Below are positions 9,663 to 18,257 of a stretch of DNA of 64,000 nt, one piece after another (within the stretch, counting starts at the first letter, position 1; the number at the start of each line of letters is the position of its first letter). The notes under the pieces are model-generated. The model saw only the letters and a list, made by a program, of their open reading frames with translations, was not told where the DNA came from and did not search any database. Origin of the DNA: Desulforhopalus singaporensis (lineage in GTDB: Bacteria; Desulfobacterota; Desulfobulbia; Desulfobulbales; Desulfocapsaceae); assembly GCF_900104445.1 (NCBI RefSeq), contig NZ_FNJI01000007.1, forward strand, positions 1 to 64,000, given 5' to 3'. The position numbers were made by a program, and so were the translations under genes.

Positions 9663-9724
9663 TCGCGATGTTCATTACGCCCACCCTGCGTCAGCTTCTG
9701 TCAGTCCAGCGCCTTTTTGCCGAA

Positions 9725-11164
9725 TCAGAGCGGCTCATCGTGACAAAGGTCGCAGCTCTGGGAAATCGTCTTGCCGAACTCGGTCTGGTGTTCCTCGTCA
9801 TGGCAGCGGAAACAGCCGTACCCTTCGTCTTCATATTGATGGCCGAGATGTTGCTTGTACGTTCCCCAGGTAACCTTCATTTGCGGCCACACATTTGCCA
9901 GGTAGGCGTCGAGCAGGTATTTGCCCGACGATATGAGCGACTCTTCATGCTCTGCCACAAAATCCGCATCGTGCCGTTTTGCCATGAGCGCAAGCAGTGT
10001 TTCGACAATCTGTTCTCTCGCCTCATCACGGCTGGTAAATTCTTTTTCAAGAACCGTTATGCTGTCCTCGCGAATGCCGGGTATGGTACCATCAATTTTT
10101 TTGCTGTAAAGACCGAAATCGACCTTTTGCTCCAGGGTGTCATAGACATGGGTCGGCCTATTGTGGCAGTCGATGCAGTCCATGGTCCGCCATTTTCCGC
10201 CCTGCCCGTCATCGGCACCATCTATTGTGTATTCTTCGGTGACCCCGGAAGGTTTGCTCACCTTTATGCGGCCGATCGAGGTTCGCTTGTCATCAAGCGA
10301 TTGATACTGGACCTTGACGTTATTGGAGACGTGCCAGTGAATACCTTCAAAGGTATCGGTGACGGGGTTTCTGCCGCCAATGTGCAGGGCAATTTCCTGG
10401 ATATAGGGTTGTTCCTGGTCGTCGTTGGAATAGCTGATGAATTTCTTGATTTTCTTGCCGTGAAATTTTTCCGGCCAGTGGCACTCCTCACAGGTGTCCT
10501 GAGCCGGTCTCAGGTGCTCGACAGGCGCGGGAATAGGGGTTGAATAACTGCCATCAAGAACAGCTTTTACTTGCCGCAGCCCGGAGAGTTTTGCTTTTAC
10601 GTACCACTCTGCTCCGGAGCCGATATGACAACTGACACAGCCCACCTTTGCGTGGGGCGATCGCTGGTAGGCGGTATACTCGGGATCCATCACCGTGTGG
10701 CATATCGCCCCGCAAAAGAAATCGGATTCGGTGAAATGGTACGCCTCGTAGATGACGAGGCTGAATACCGACAGGTTTACCACCGTAAGCACCAGGACCA
10801 GCAGCACCGTCTTCCGGTGATTTTTTTTCCCGAAATCAATGACCACATTGCCCTTGTTGAGGTTGTCCCGGAACCATTTCTTGTGCCTGAGGTATCCGGA
10901 CACGGGGATCAGGAAGAGACCGAAAACGGCCCCGGCGGGAAACACCAGAAAAGTTACGATTGCGGCATACGGATTACTGATCAGTCCGGTTATATGTCCC
11001 AGCAGACCAAGAACCGTAAGCGTTATACAGACGGTGGTCGAACCGATGCCAAAAAGGCCAATCGGCGTTTTCATCGACAGCCCTACCTTCTGCTGCCAGG
11101 TGAACTGTTCGTATTCATTGCCACTGCTGTTATCCGGCGGAACCTCCATTTTTTTTTCCTGCAT
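9725..11164 (-). CDS. Membrane multihaem cytochrome c, NapC/NirT-like
   Basis: 479 residues. Three hydrophobic helices (about 35-60, 65-90, 120-140) anchor a periplasmic domain with six haem sites. The first is CX3CH (CGAICH, 151-156); then come CVSCH, CEECH, CIDCH, CFRCH and CDLCH. The CX3CH site followed by TVMDPEY is typical of Desulfobacterota quinol-oxidising cytochromes. The likely role is electron transfer between the quinone pool and a periplasmic partner, although no terminal reductase is adjacent. It is the last gene of a minus-strand run, 8 bases after the kinase-like gene and downstream of the FtsH-like protease. RBS AGGAGGGG is close to the ATG. Confidence 0.85.
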   Translation of the reverse strand: MQEKKMEVPPDNSSGNEYEQFTWQQKVGLSMKTPIGLFGIGSTTVCITLTVLGLLGHITGLISNPYAAIVTFLVFPAGAVFGLFLIPVSGYLRHKKWFRDNLNKGNVVIDFGKKNHRKTVLLVLVLTVVNLSVFSLVIYEAYHFTESDFFCGAICHTVMDPEYTAYQRSPHAKVGCVSCHIGSGAEWYVKAKLSGLRQVKAVLDGSYSTPIPAPVEHLRPAQDTCEECHWPEKFHGKKIKKFISYSNDDQEQPYIQEIALHIGGRNPVTDTFEGIHWHVSNNVKVQYQSLDDKRTSIGRIKVSKPSGVTEEYTIDGADDGQGGKWRTMDCIDCHNRPTHVYDTLEQKVDFGLYSKKIDGTIPGIREDSITVLEKEFTSRDEAREQIVETLLALMAKRHDADFVAEHEESLISSGKYLLDAYLANVWPQMKVTWGTYKQHLGHQYEDEGYGCFRCHDEEHQTEFGKTISQSCDLCHDEPL

Positions 11165-11172
11165 CTCCCCTC

Positions 11173-12096
11173 CTAATTTAATTTCTGCCAGGTCTTGGCC
11201 ATCTCAGACCCCGATGTTATTATTCTCTGCAGCATCTCCTTTCTGTCTTCAGAATCAGTGACTTCATCTACCGAGTCGTACAGTAACTGCGCGTAGTTAA
11301 TTATCCCGTTAAGACCGTTGGTGGTCTCATTCACAGCCTCCTGCAACCTGAGGCTGACCTGTTGTTGTTCATGTTCATCGCTCTTCTCTTGTATTATTGT
11401 CGTCCGGTTCTTTGTTGCAAGTTGCTCTATCGCCTCGATGAGTTCTCTTACCTCGTCGACCACCAGCTGACGTGACCCCACCGACAGTTCGGTGAATTCA
11501 TCTTTTTCAGCCAGCTCGTCGGCAAGCCTGATCAGGGGAGAAACGGTATTTTTGTAGAGCAGGATAAGAGATATGGACGCAAGACTTATAATCAGGCCCA
11601 GCGCGCCTATGACCACTGTCTGAAAACTGACGATGGTACCACGGGCCTGGCTCACGATAATCCGGTCATACTGGATCAGATAATCCGAGATCGTACGCAG
11701 CAGCTGCTGCAGCTGCTTTTTTTTTGCGACATCTTCGGGATCCGCCATCACCTGTTTCACCAGAATCGTCAACCCGGCAATATCTATCTTTTCCACCAGG
11801 GCAAGTTTGAGTTCGCTGGCAACCAGCCTGTTGTCCTTTAATCGCCGCAACTCAGCGTTGAGCTTTTCAAGATCGTCGACAATGGTCTCATTGGCAGACC
11901 AGCCTCCGTTTACCAGACGGTCGGTCAAGCTCTCCCTGATGGTCATATACTGGAAGAGAACCCGTTCATTCTGGTCGATGATGGCGCCATATCCTCTTGT
12001 CAGGTGATACTGGTATCCCCCCATCAGGACTATGAGCCCCAGGAGCACGGCTACAACGACAAAAGCCGCCCAGAGAAATCGTTTGAGTGAGTTCAT
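11173..12096 (-). CDS. Membrane-anchored degenerate histidine kinase (HisKA remnant, no ATPase domain)
   Basis: 307 residues. There are two transmembrane helices (about 9-27 and 160-181) around a helical periplasmic domain, then a HAMP-like segment (about 182-235), then a truncated HisKA-like helix pair ending at residue 307. The segment NGLNGIINYAQLL (260-272) is nearly the same as NPINGIINFAQLL in the kinase encoded at 16864-17982. The phospho-acceptor His is replaced by Asn256, and the whole ATPase domain is absent. The start at 12096 is 8 bases after the FtsH stop; the frame also runs upstream inside that gene. It may be a sensor-scaffold that dimerises with, or competes with, the intact kinase. 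No frameshift is evident, so it looks selected, not decayed. Confidence 0.75.
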   Translation of the reverse strand: MNSLKRFLWAAFVVVAVLLGLIVLMGGYQYHLTRGYGAIIDQNERVLFQYMTIRESLTDRLVNGGWSANETIVDDLEKLNAELRRLKDNRLVASELKLALVEKIDIAGLTILVKQVMADPEDVAKKKQLQQLLRTISDYLIQYDRIIVSQARGTIVSFQTVVIGALGLIISLASISLILLYKNTVSPLIRLADELAEKDEFTELSVGSRQLVVDEVRELIEAIEQLATKNRTTIIQEKSDEHEQQQVSLRLQEAVNETTNGLNGIINYAQLLYDSVDEVTDSEDRKEMLQRIITSGSEMAKTWQKLN

Positions 12097-12104
12097 GGCT
12101 GATG

Positions 12105-13973
12105 TCAATTCGCCTTGTATTCCAGGCAATGTCCACGCGCCGGGCAGACACTGCACTCCGATTCTTTTTCAATGGTACCCGCTTCTTCGGCCTTCTTGGT
12201 ATTGGCACACTGGTAGATGATATCAAACTCTTCGGCGTCGATGGTCTCAACCTGGAGCAGGATATCTGAAAGCGATTTTAAAAAAAATCTCTCTTTGGAA
12301 AGAATATCGAGAGCATTTTTGTAACATCTTGAGAGAAGAATCTTTATCTCTCTGTCTATCAGCCTCGCAGTATCGGCCGACATCGGATACATGCGGGTCC
12401 CTTCATCGCCGAGGAAACTCTCGCTGCTTATGGCGTAAGCCTGGGTTCCGAGAGCGTCGCTCATCCCCCACCGGCACACCATGTTGGTGGCAATCTCGGT
12501 AGCCTGGAGAAAATCGTTTTCGGCCTGAGTGGTCCTGCTGTCGAATATGAGCTGTTCCGCCGCACGGCCGCCAAGAAGAGTGGTTATCCGATCAACAAGG
12601 TAAGGTCTGGAATAGGCGGTCCGGTCGCCGAGGGGAAGCTGCTGCGTCTGGCCAAGCGCCCTGCCTCGAGGGATAATGGTAATTTTATGAACAGGATCTG
12701 CATCGGGGAGCAGCTTCGCTATTATTGCATGGCCGGCTTCGTGGTAGGCGAGGATCAATTTATCTTTTTCCTTGAGAACGACCCCTTTTCGTTCCACCCC
12801 GAGCATAATGCGGTCCCTGGCCTGATCGAAATGTTCTTTGGCGATCGCGTCGCAGTGGTCCCTGCCGGCAAGAATCGCCGCCTCATTGACCAGATTTGCC
12901 AGTTCGGCTCCCGTGAACCCTGAAGTCATCTGGGCAATTTCCTCGAGGTTTACATCCGGGCCAAGCACGCTTTTTTTACTGTGAACCTTGAGGATTTTCC
13001 CCCGCCCCCGGACATCGGGGGGCAACAGGGTGATCCGCCGGTCGAACCGGCCGGGCCGACTCAGCGCCGGGTCGAGGATATCAGGCCTGTTGGTGGCGGC
13101 AAGGACAATGACATTGTCGGTTGAACCGAACCCGTCCATCTCCACCAGCAGGGCGTTGAGCGTCTGCCCCCTTTCGTCCTGTCCGTCGGAAGGCGCGGTG
13201 ACCCTGCTGCTGCCGACGGCATCGATTTCATCAATAAAGACGATACAGGGGGTTTTTTTCTTGGCCTCCCTAAAGAGATCCCTGACCCTGGATGCACCGA
13301 CTCCGACAAACATTTCGACAAAATCGGAACCGCTGAAACTGAAAAATGGTACTTTCGCTTCTCCGGCGATCGCTCTTGCCAGAAGCGTTTTACCGGTCCC
13401 GGGCGGCCCCTGCAGTAGAATGCCTTTTGGCATAAAAGCGCCGAGCCTGTTAAACTGCGACGGGTCCTTGAGGAAGGAGACAACCTCCTGCAATTCTTCT
13501 TTTGCCTCGGGGGCCCCTGCGACATCATCAAAGGTAACCCACTCCTTGGTGGCCTCGGGGGAGACAAGCTTGGTGGATGCAAATCTGTCCTTGGAGTCGC
13601 CATTCCTGCGGGGAGTGAGCGACACCCATACTACAAAAAGAAAAGAAAGCCCGACCACAAACAGAGCTGCCTGGAAATAAAACGGCGTATAATCGCTGGA
13701 AAATCCTATCTTGACCGGAGTCTGCTGCAACTGCTCAACCAGCCGGCCCGGTTCCGGCACCTGCGCACAGTAGCTGTATCCGGAGACAGTCACCACGTCG
13801 GCCCTGTTGCCGGTGAATTGTATTTCACTGACACCGTCAGCCGACAGATCAAGCAGAAATTCGCTATAAGATTTTTCCGGCAGCTTTTTCTCGATGAAGA
13901 AAAACATGCCGGCCAACAGGCAGGACCCGACAACCAGAAAATAGATAAAGAGATTGCGAACCAGAATTGCCAT
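12105..13973 (-). CDS. ftsH: FtsH-like membrane AAA+ zinc metalloprotease
   Basis: 622 residues. Helices at about 7-27 and 100-120 flank a short periplasmic domain. The AAA+ core has Walker A GPPGTGKT (189-196), Walker [11 protein letters not shown], the pore motif FVGVGAS and arginine-finger region RPGRFD. The M41 protease domain has HEAGH (411-415) with Asp487 in AENDF as the third zinc ligand. It degrades misassembled membrane proteins and some cytosolic regulators. The C-terminal tail carries three cysteines (607, 610, 616; [10 protein letters not shown]) that I do not recognise in housekeeping FtsH. The gene lies inside an apparently sigma54-driven operon, so it may be a specialised second copy. 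RBS is GGAG six bases before the ATG. Confidence 0.88.
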   Translation of the reverse strand: MAILVRNLFIYFLVVGSCLLAGMFFFIEKKLPEKSYSEFLLDLSADGVSEIQFTGNRADVVTVSGYSYCAQVPEPGRLVEQLQQTPVKIGFSSDYTPFYFQAALFVVGLSFLFVVWVSLTPRRNGDSKDRFASTKLVSPEATKEWVTFDDVAGAPEAKEELQEVVSFLKDPSQFNRLGAFMPKGILLQGPPGTGKTLLARAIAGEAKVPFFSFSGSDFVEMFVGVGASRVRDLFREAKKKTPCIVFIDEIDAVGSSRVTAPSDGQDERGQTLNALLVEMDGFGSTDNVIVLAATNRPDILDPALSRPGRFDRRITLLPPDVRGRGKILKVHSKKSVLGPDVNLEEIAQMTSGFTGAELANLVNEAAILAGRDHCDAIAKEHFDQARDRIMLGVERKGVVLKEKDKLILAYHEAGHAIIAKLLPDADPVHKITIIPRGRALGQTQQLPLGDRTAYSRPYLVDRITTLLGGRAAEQLIFDSRTTQAENDFLQATEIATNMVCRWGMSDALGTQAYAISSESFLGDEGTRMYPMSADTARLIDREIKILLSRCYKNALDILSKERFFLKSLSDILLQVETIDAEEFDIIYQCANTKKAEEAGTIEKESECSVCPARGHCLEYKAN

Positions 13974-14207
13974 TAAAGCTCCATTTGCGAAATAAGAAAC
14001 AGCGTTCGTTTCTGCAGCTGTGGTAAACTTAACAATACCAGAAGGGTGCCGTGGCTCGCAAATCTCTTATTCCATTACACTTCTTTTTTTCCCGGGCGAG
14101 ATAACAAACAGAGGTACGCTGCAGCCAATTACGGCAGCTTACTGCGGCTGCTGCCGCACAACTACCGCCGGGGGGTAATACCGAAGACTCCCAGCGGCTT
14201 TTCCCCG

Positions 14208-14426
14208 CTACATCCCGGTGACGGCCCTAAACCAGTTTGCGACAAACTGCAGGGGACCTCCGCTTGCCGCCAGCCCGCCAACGATACATGCCAGACTCCA
14301 CAATCCTACCGCAACCCCGAGAATAGCAACAAATGTAATGCTGACCTTTGAAACTTCAGTAGCAACGTTTCCTTTTTCGGATACCCCTGCGGCCGCTTTT
14401 CGTTCTAACTTTGTTCCGTTTGCCAT
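14208..14426 (-). CDS. Small single-helix membrane protein, paralogue of its neighbour
   Basis: 72 residues. A charged N-terminus (MANGTKLERKAAAGVSEKGN) is followed by one long hydrophobic stretch with GLWSLACIVGGLAASGGP and a short tail, WFRAVTG. The same pattern (GLWS-A--V-G--ASGGP-----WF-AV) appears in the gene at 14470-14682, so the two are tandem paralogues. The start at 14426 is preceded by AAGGAG; the frame continues upstream but without resemblance. I do not recognise a named family. It lies just downstream of a sigma54 promoter and upstream of the FtsH-like gene. A membrane-stress or protease-adaptor role is possible but unproven. Confidence 0.7.
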   Translation of the reverse strand: MANGTKLERKAAAGVSEKGNVATEVSKVSITFVAILGVAVGLWSLACIVGGLAASGGPLQFVANWFRAVTGM

Positions 14427-14469
14427 TTGTCTTCTCCTTACGTTCAGAATGAGTCTTGCTCGATATTTT

Positions 14470-14682
14470 CTATCCCAGCACAGCTTTGAACCAATACTTG
14501 ACAAACGCTATCGGTCCACCGCTTGCAATCATCCCGCTTACCAGACTTGCCACCGACCAGAGTCCTATCAGACATGACCCCAGAGCTATGGTTACCGCAC
14601 TGACCTTCATTACCTGCTCGTCAGCCCTGGTTTCGGTCGCGCTACCGGTTACGTTTTTTACAATCGACGCTCTCGTCTTCAT
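14470..14682 (-). CDS. Small single-helix membrane protein, first gene after sigma54 promoter
   Basis: 70 residues. A polar N-terminus of about 24 residues is followed by a hydrophobic segment containing GLWSVASLVSGMIASGGP and an amphipathic end (VKYWFKAVLG). It is clearly homologous to the protein encoded at 14208-14426; the central motif matches at most positions and both have similar lengths. AAGGAG precedes the ATG. A GG-N10-GC promoter lies about 70 bp upstream (14754-14769). The high hydrophobicity and duplicated arrangement suggest an abundant small membrane component, but its function is unknown. Confidence 0.72.
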   Translation of the reverse strand: MKTRASIVKNVTGSATETRADEQVMKVSAVTIALGSCLIGLWSVASLVSGMIASGGPIAFVKYWFKAVLG

Positions 14683-14753
14683 AGTTATCTCCTTATACCT
14701 GAATATACGAAGTTAAACTGTTTCGTACTGTTCCTTCGCTACACCTCCATTGA

Positions 14754-14769
14754 TGCACCATCTATGCCA
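14754..14769 (-). promoter_or_regulatory. Sigma54 promoter (-24/-12)
   Basis: Read on the minus strand the sequence is TGGCATAGATGGTGCA. It matches the sigma54 consensus TGGCACGNNNNTTGCA with invariant GG and GC exactly ten bases apart. It faces the small membrane-protein gene starting at 14682. An NtrC-type regulator is encoded just upstream, and an array of phased inverted sites lies about 190-270 bp upstream, where enhancer sites belong. Confidence 0.75.
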
Positions 14770-14960
14770 CAATGTAATACAAAAATTATATTCCTTTTTA
14801 TTTCAACGATATAACAAAAAATTGTTCTTCACTTTCAAGGGAGGAACTGTGGTCGTTGTTTTTTCAAATCTTGTTCAAACTTAAAAATAATATTGTTATT
14901 TCGTACAATTAAAAGAAGATAAACCAAGGAGAGCAGATAAAGGGGCCATGACTAAAAAGT

Positions 14961-15026
14961 GTTGCACCACTGTTGCAGGACGAGAAAGTTGCATCAAATG
15001 CAACAGATATGCAACATATTCGCAAC
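14961..15026 (-). promoter_or_regulatory. Phased GTTGCA/TGCAAC array, likely enhancer (UAS)
   Basis: GTTGCA occurs at 14961, 14972 and 14988. TGCAAC occurs at 14999 and 15010, and CGCAAC at 15021. Start-to-start distances are 11, 16, 11, 11 and 11 bp, so most sites lie on one face of the helix. The central pair forms a clean dyad, GTTGCA-N5-TGCAAC. The position fits an upstream activating sequence for the sigma54 promoter at 14754, probably bound by the regulator encoded at 15086-16864. Confidence 0.7.
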
Positions 15027-15085
15027 AGTTTTACCACACTATGGCTATTGTGACTGGGTAAGACAGATGGTCAAGTGGACAGGTG

Positions 15086-16864
15086 TCAAAAGGGGAGCTG
15101 GTACCGCTTCATCTTCCGGTACAGGGTGGATCGATCCATACCGAGAAGTTTTGCCGCCTTTGACTTGTTGCCGCCTGTCGCCTGCAGAGCTTCACGGATC
15201 GTCGCTTCCTCGCTGACAAACGACCTGGCGGGCTGTACGGGTGGTTCTTTCATTTTTTTTGAATCGATCGCGCCGATTTCCGGGTAATCCCTTGAACCTT
15301 CGCCTGCGGTGACAATCTCCACCGGAAAGTGTTCCGTCAAAAGCGAGCTTGAGTCGGCAAAAACGCAGGCCCGCTCGATAACATGCCGCAGCTCTCTTAC
15401 ATTTCCGGGCCACCGGTAGTTCATCAAAAATTTCATCGCCTGGTCGGATACATTCACTATATTTTTGCCGATCTGTTCACGAAAGAGGGTGAGGAAGTGA
15501 TGCACGAGCTGGGGAATATCGAGCCGCCTCTGCCTCAGCGGCGGCAATTCAATCTCAACCACCTTGAGCCGATAGTAGAGATCTTCCCGAAAATTACCCG
15601 CCTCGACCTTCTTCTTCAGGTCGACGTTGGTAGCTGCAATGATCCGTACATCTACCCGCCTCGGAGTATCCCGCCCCACCGGTGTGAAAGTCTTCTCCTG
15701 GAGAAACCTCAATAGCCGCAGCTGCATTCGCGGTGAGATATCACCTATCTCGTCAAGAAACAGGGTGGACCTGTCCGCCTGCATCAGCCGGCCGGCCCGG
15801 TCCCGGTCGGCACCGGTAAAAGAGCCTTTTGCGTGTCCGAAGAGTTCGCTCTCAAGAATATCCTCAGCCATAGCCGCACAGTCGACCTTTACCAGGGACC
15901 GCTCTCTCCTGTCGCTTTCAGCATGCAAGGCGGCAGCGGCAAGCTCCTTACCGGTTCCCGACTCTCCGGTGACCAGTACGGCGGTGTCCACCCGTCCGAC
16001 ATTTTCGATGAGATCGTAGACCTTCTGCATCAGGTCGCTGGAACCGGTAAACCCATGAAAACTGACTCTTTTTTTTCTTGATTCCGGGGGCCCGTAGGTA
16101 ATGTCTCTGGCGACGATGACAGCACCGGCAAACTCTTCAATACTGTCCTGAAGCGGCGCCGCATGCAGGCTGATAATCCTTGGCGAGCCGTCTTCCTTAT
16201 AACACTCGACAAGATGTTCCTTGACCATTTCAGACTTTTCCACCGCCCTGGCGGCATCCTGGAAGCATGCCTTACCAAGTTCCCCGGGAAGGTCATCAAG
16301 ATGAAGCACCCTGTCGCCGCCCCCCTTGCCGATCCATTTCCGGGCGGTACTGTTGAGCTGAATAATCTCCATTTTACGGTTTACGGTGATAATGGCATCG
16401 CTCACCGAACCGAAAATCACCTCGAGATATCTCCTAAACTTTTCGTTTTCCCGCTGGAGCTTGGTTTTTTCCCTCTCAAGACACCAGTGCTTCATCGCCT
16501 GGCGGACAAAACGTAAAAGCGTCTCCTTATTCACCGGCTTGGAAATATAATCGAAAGCGCCGAGCCTTACAGCCTCTGCTGCGGAATCCAGATTGGGGAA
16601 ACCGGTAACCATAACCACCGGACACTTCACTCCGGTCTGCTTTATATATTTCAACAGCTCCGTTCCGGTCGCCCCTTCAAGTACAATATCGGAAATGATA
16701 AGGTCGAACTGCGTTTCGTTGATCAGCGCCAGCGCCTCCTCCAGCGATGCGGCGGTATAGATGTTTCCGTACCCCTCCCTTTTCAGAAACATCTCGAAGG
16801 TAATGCGTATACTCTCCTCATCGTCAACGATCAGGATATGCATGTCCCCTTTCCGGATCTCCAT
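15086..16864 (-). CDS. NtrC-family sigma54 response regulator with PAS domain
   Basis: 592 residues. The receiver domain has phospho-acceptor Asp59 (LIISDIVLEG). A PAS domain (about 145-250) is an unusual insertion between receiver and ATPase. The AAA+ domain has GESGTGKE and the sigma54-contact loop GSFTGA (GAFTGA variant). The C-terminal Fis-type helix-turn-helix is GGNKSKAAKLLGMDRSTLYRK, broken here as GGNKSKAAKLLGM then DRSTLYRK. Its ATG overlaps the stop of the kinase gene (TAATG), so they are coupled; a second ATG at 16843 with AAGGGG is an alternative start. The sigma54 promoter and phased sites directly downstream are the obvious targets. Confidence 0.88.
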   Translation of the reverse strand: MEIRKGDMHILIVDDEESIRITFEMFLKREGYGNIYTAASLEEALALINETQFDLIISDIVLEGATGTELLKYIKQTGVKCPVVMVTGFPNLDSAAEAVRLGAFDYISKPVNKETLLRFVRQAMKHWCLEREKTKLQRENEKFRRYLEVIFGSVSDAIITVNRKMEIIQLNSTARKWIGKGGGDRVLHLDDLPGELGKACFQDAARAVEKSEMVKEHLVECYKEDGSPRIISLHAAPLQDSIEEFAGAVIVARDITYGPPESRKKRVSFHGFTGSSDLMQKVYDLIENVGRVDTAVLVTGESGTGKELAAAALHAESDRRERSLVKVDCAAMAEDILESELFGHAKGSFTGADRDRAGRLMQADRSTLFLDEIGDISPRMQLRLLRFLQEKTFTPVGRDTPRRVDVRIIAATNVDLKKKVEAGNFREDLYYRLKVVEIELPPLRQRRLDIPQLVHHFLTLFREQIGKNIVNVSDQAMKFLMNYRWPGNVRELRHVIERACVFADSSSLLTEHFPVEIVTAGEGSRDYPEIGAIDSKKMKEPPVQPARSFVSEEATIREALQATGGNKSKAAKLLGMDRSTLYRKMKRYQLPF

Positions 16865-17982
16865 TATTTCTCCGCAGCAGGAATTTCAATTATCATTTCG
16901 GTATAATTGTTGAGGATAGAGTCGACCCGCAGCACCCCTCCGTGGTTTTTAATAATGCCGTAACTGATGGAAAGCCCGAGTCCGGACCCCTGGCCGGGCG
17001 GTTTGGAAGTAAAAAAAGGATCAAACATTTTATCAAGAACTCCCTGGGGCACTCCGGTTCCATTGTCGCGAATCACCAGACGATACAGCTTTTGGCCTTC
17101 AGATTCATCGAGTTGCGAGCAAAAGGATATCTTCATTTCACTCTGATCTTCACGGTACCTCTCTTTTAGCGCGAAGCGGCTGTTGCTGATTATATTGAGG
17201 ATAACCTGCATCAGCTGCAGATGGTTGCCGTAGATGAGGCTGCCGGCCTTATAGAGATTTTTTTCCACCGTTATATTATCGTTTTTCAGTTGATGCTCAA
17301 CCAGGGACAGAGATTCCGTCACCACTTCATTGAGGTCGAAAAAGTTGTGCTCGTTCACGTTTTCCCTGGCAAAGGAGAGCAGGTTATAGGTAATGGTGGC
17401 AATCCTCTCTCCTTCCATCACGATTCTTTCCAGGATCCTCGACTGCTCTTCGTCCTCGCAGTCATCGAGCAGCAACTGAGCAAAATTGATAATTCCGTTT
17501 ATCGGATTGTTGACTTCATGGGCCACTCCGGCGGCAAGTTCGCCCAGCGCCGCAAGCTGGGAGGTCCTGATCGAGTCAACCTTCCGCACCTCCTCCTGGG
17601 TGAGCTTCCTGGCCATCAGCAGGATGAGTTCCTCCTCCTCCCCCCGCCCGGAAACAGGTATCACCGACATATTGTATTCGCCGCCGAGTCCAGGCAGCCG
17701 GGTGTCTTCAACCCTGAAGGAGCGGGTCAGAAGAAACTCCTCAAGAGGGCACTTTATATGGGGCCACCGGCCGCCGTGGATGATTTTACAGATCCCGTTG
17801 CCGATGACCGCTTCCCTTGGCTTTTTGACAGCCTGCAACAGCGCATCGTTGACTGCCACAATTTTCCCTAGGGGAGTCACCACCAGGAGCGGGTCCTGGA
17901 TACTGTGGAACAATTCCTCCCCCACTCCCACCGGCAGCCCGCCATCGTGACTGGCGGGCGGGGATAAGCTTTTGCCTGTCAT
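16864..17982 (-). CDS. Soluble PAS-domain histidine kinase (NtrB-like)
   Basis: 372 residues with no membrane helix. A PAS domain (about 20-125) contains two cysteines (ICKIIHG and IKCPLEEF, residues 65 and 78) that could bind a cofactor. The HisKA domain has His155 in AGVAHEVNNPINGI. The ATPase domain shows DNGTGVP and GQGSGLGLSISYG. The start at 17982 is chosen for the GGAGAG a few bases upstream; the open frame extends 50 codons further without recognisable domain. It is coupled to the sigma54 response regulator downstream. The signal is unknown, but a cytoplasmic PAS with cysteines points to redox or ligand sensing. Confidence 0.87.
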   Translation of the reverse strand: MTGKSLSPPASHDGGLPVGVGEELFHSIQDPLLVVTPLGKIVAVNDALLQAVKKPREAVIGNGICKIIHGGRWPHIKCPLEEFLLTRSFRVEDTRLPGLGGEYNMSVIPVSGRGEEEELILLMARKLTQEEVRKVDSIRTSQLAALGELAAGVAHEVNNPINGIINFAQLLLDDCEDEEQSRILERIVMEGERIATITYNLLSFARENVNEHNFFDLNEVVTESLSLVEHQLKNDNITVEKNLYKAGSLIYGNHLQLMQVILNIISNSRFALKERYREDQSEMKISFCSQLDESEGQKLYRLVIRDNGTGVPQGVLDKMFDPFFTSKPPGQGSGLGLSISYGIIKNHGGVLRVDSILNNYTEMIIEIPAAEK

Positions 17983-18257
17983 AAAAACTCTCCGCAAAAT
18001 TAGATGTCCACATGCCGTGCTGCCGATCAGCCTCCCATCGCTCGGGGGCTCGCTCCGATCCGGATGCCGACTCCCTATATCTTCACGTTTTTTACTGTAA
18101 AAATCAACAGCTGACAACAACAGCCCGGCCACCGCGAACCGGCCATCACCCTCCGCGACACCACCTCAACACAGCGTGGTACTTGCCGAACGTCTCGGTC
18201 TGGCATATAATAACACCTTCAGATCACACCAAATAATATTATTTTGAGGGAGAAGTA

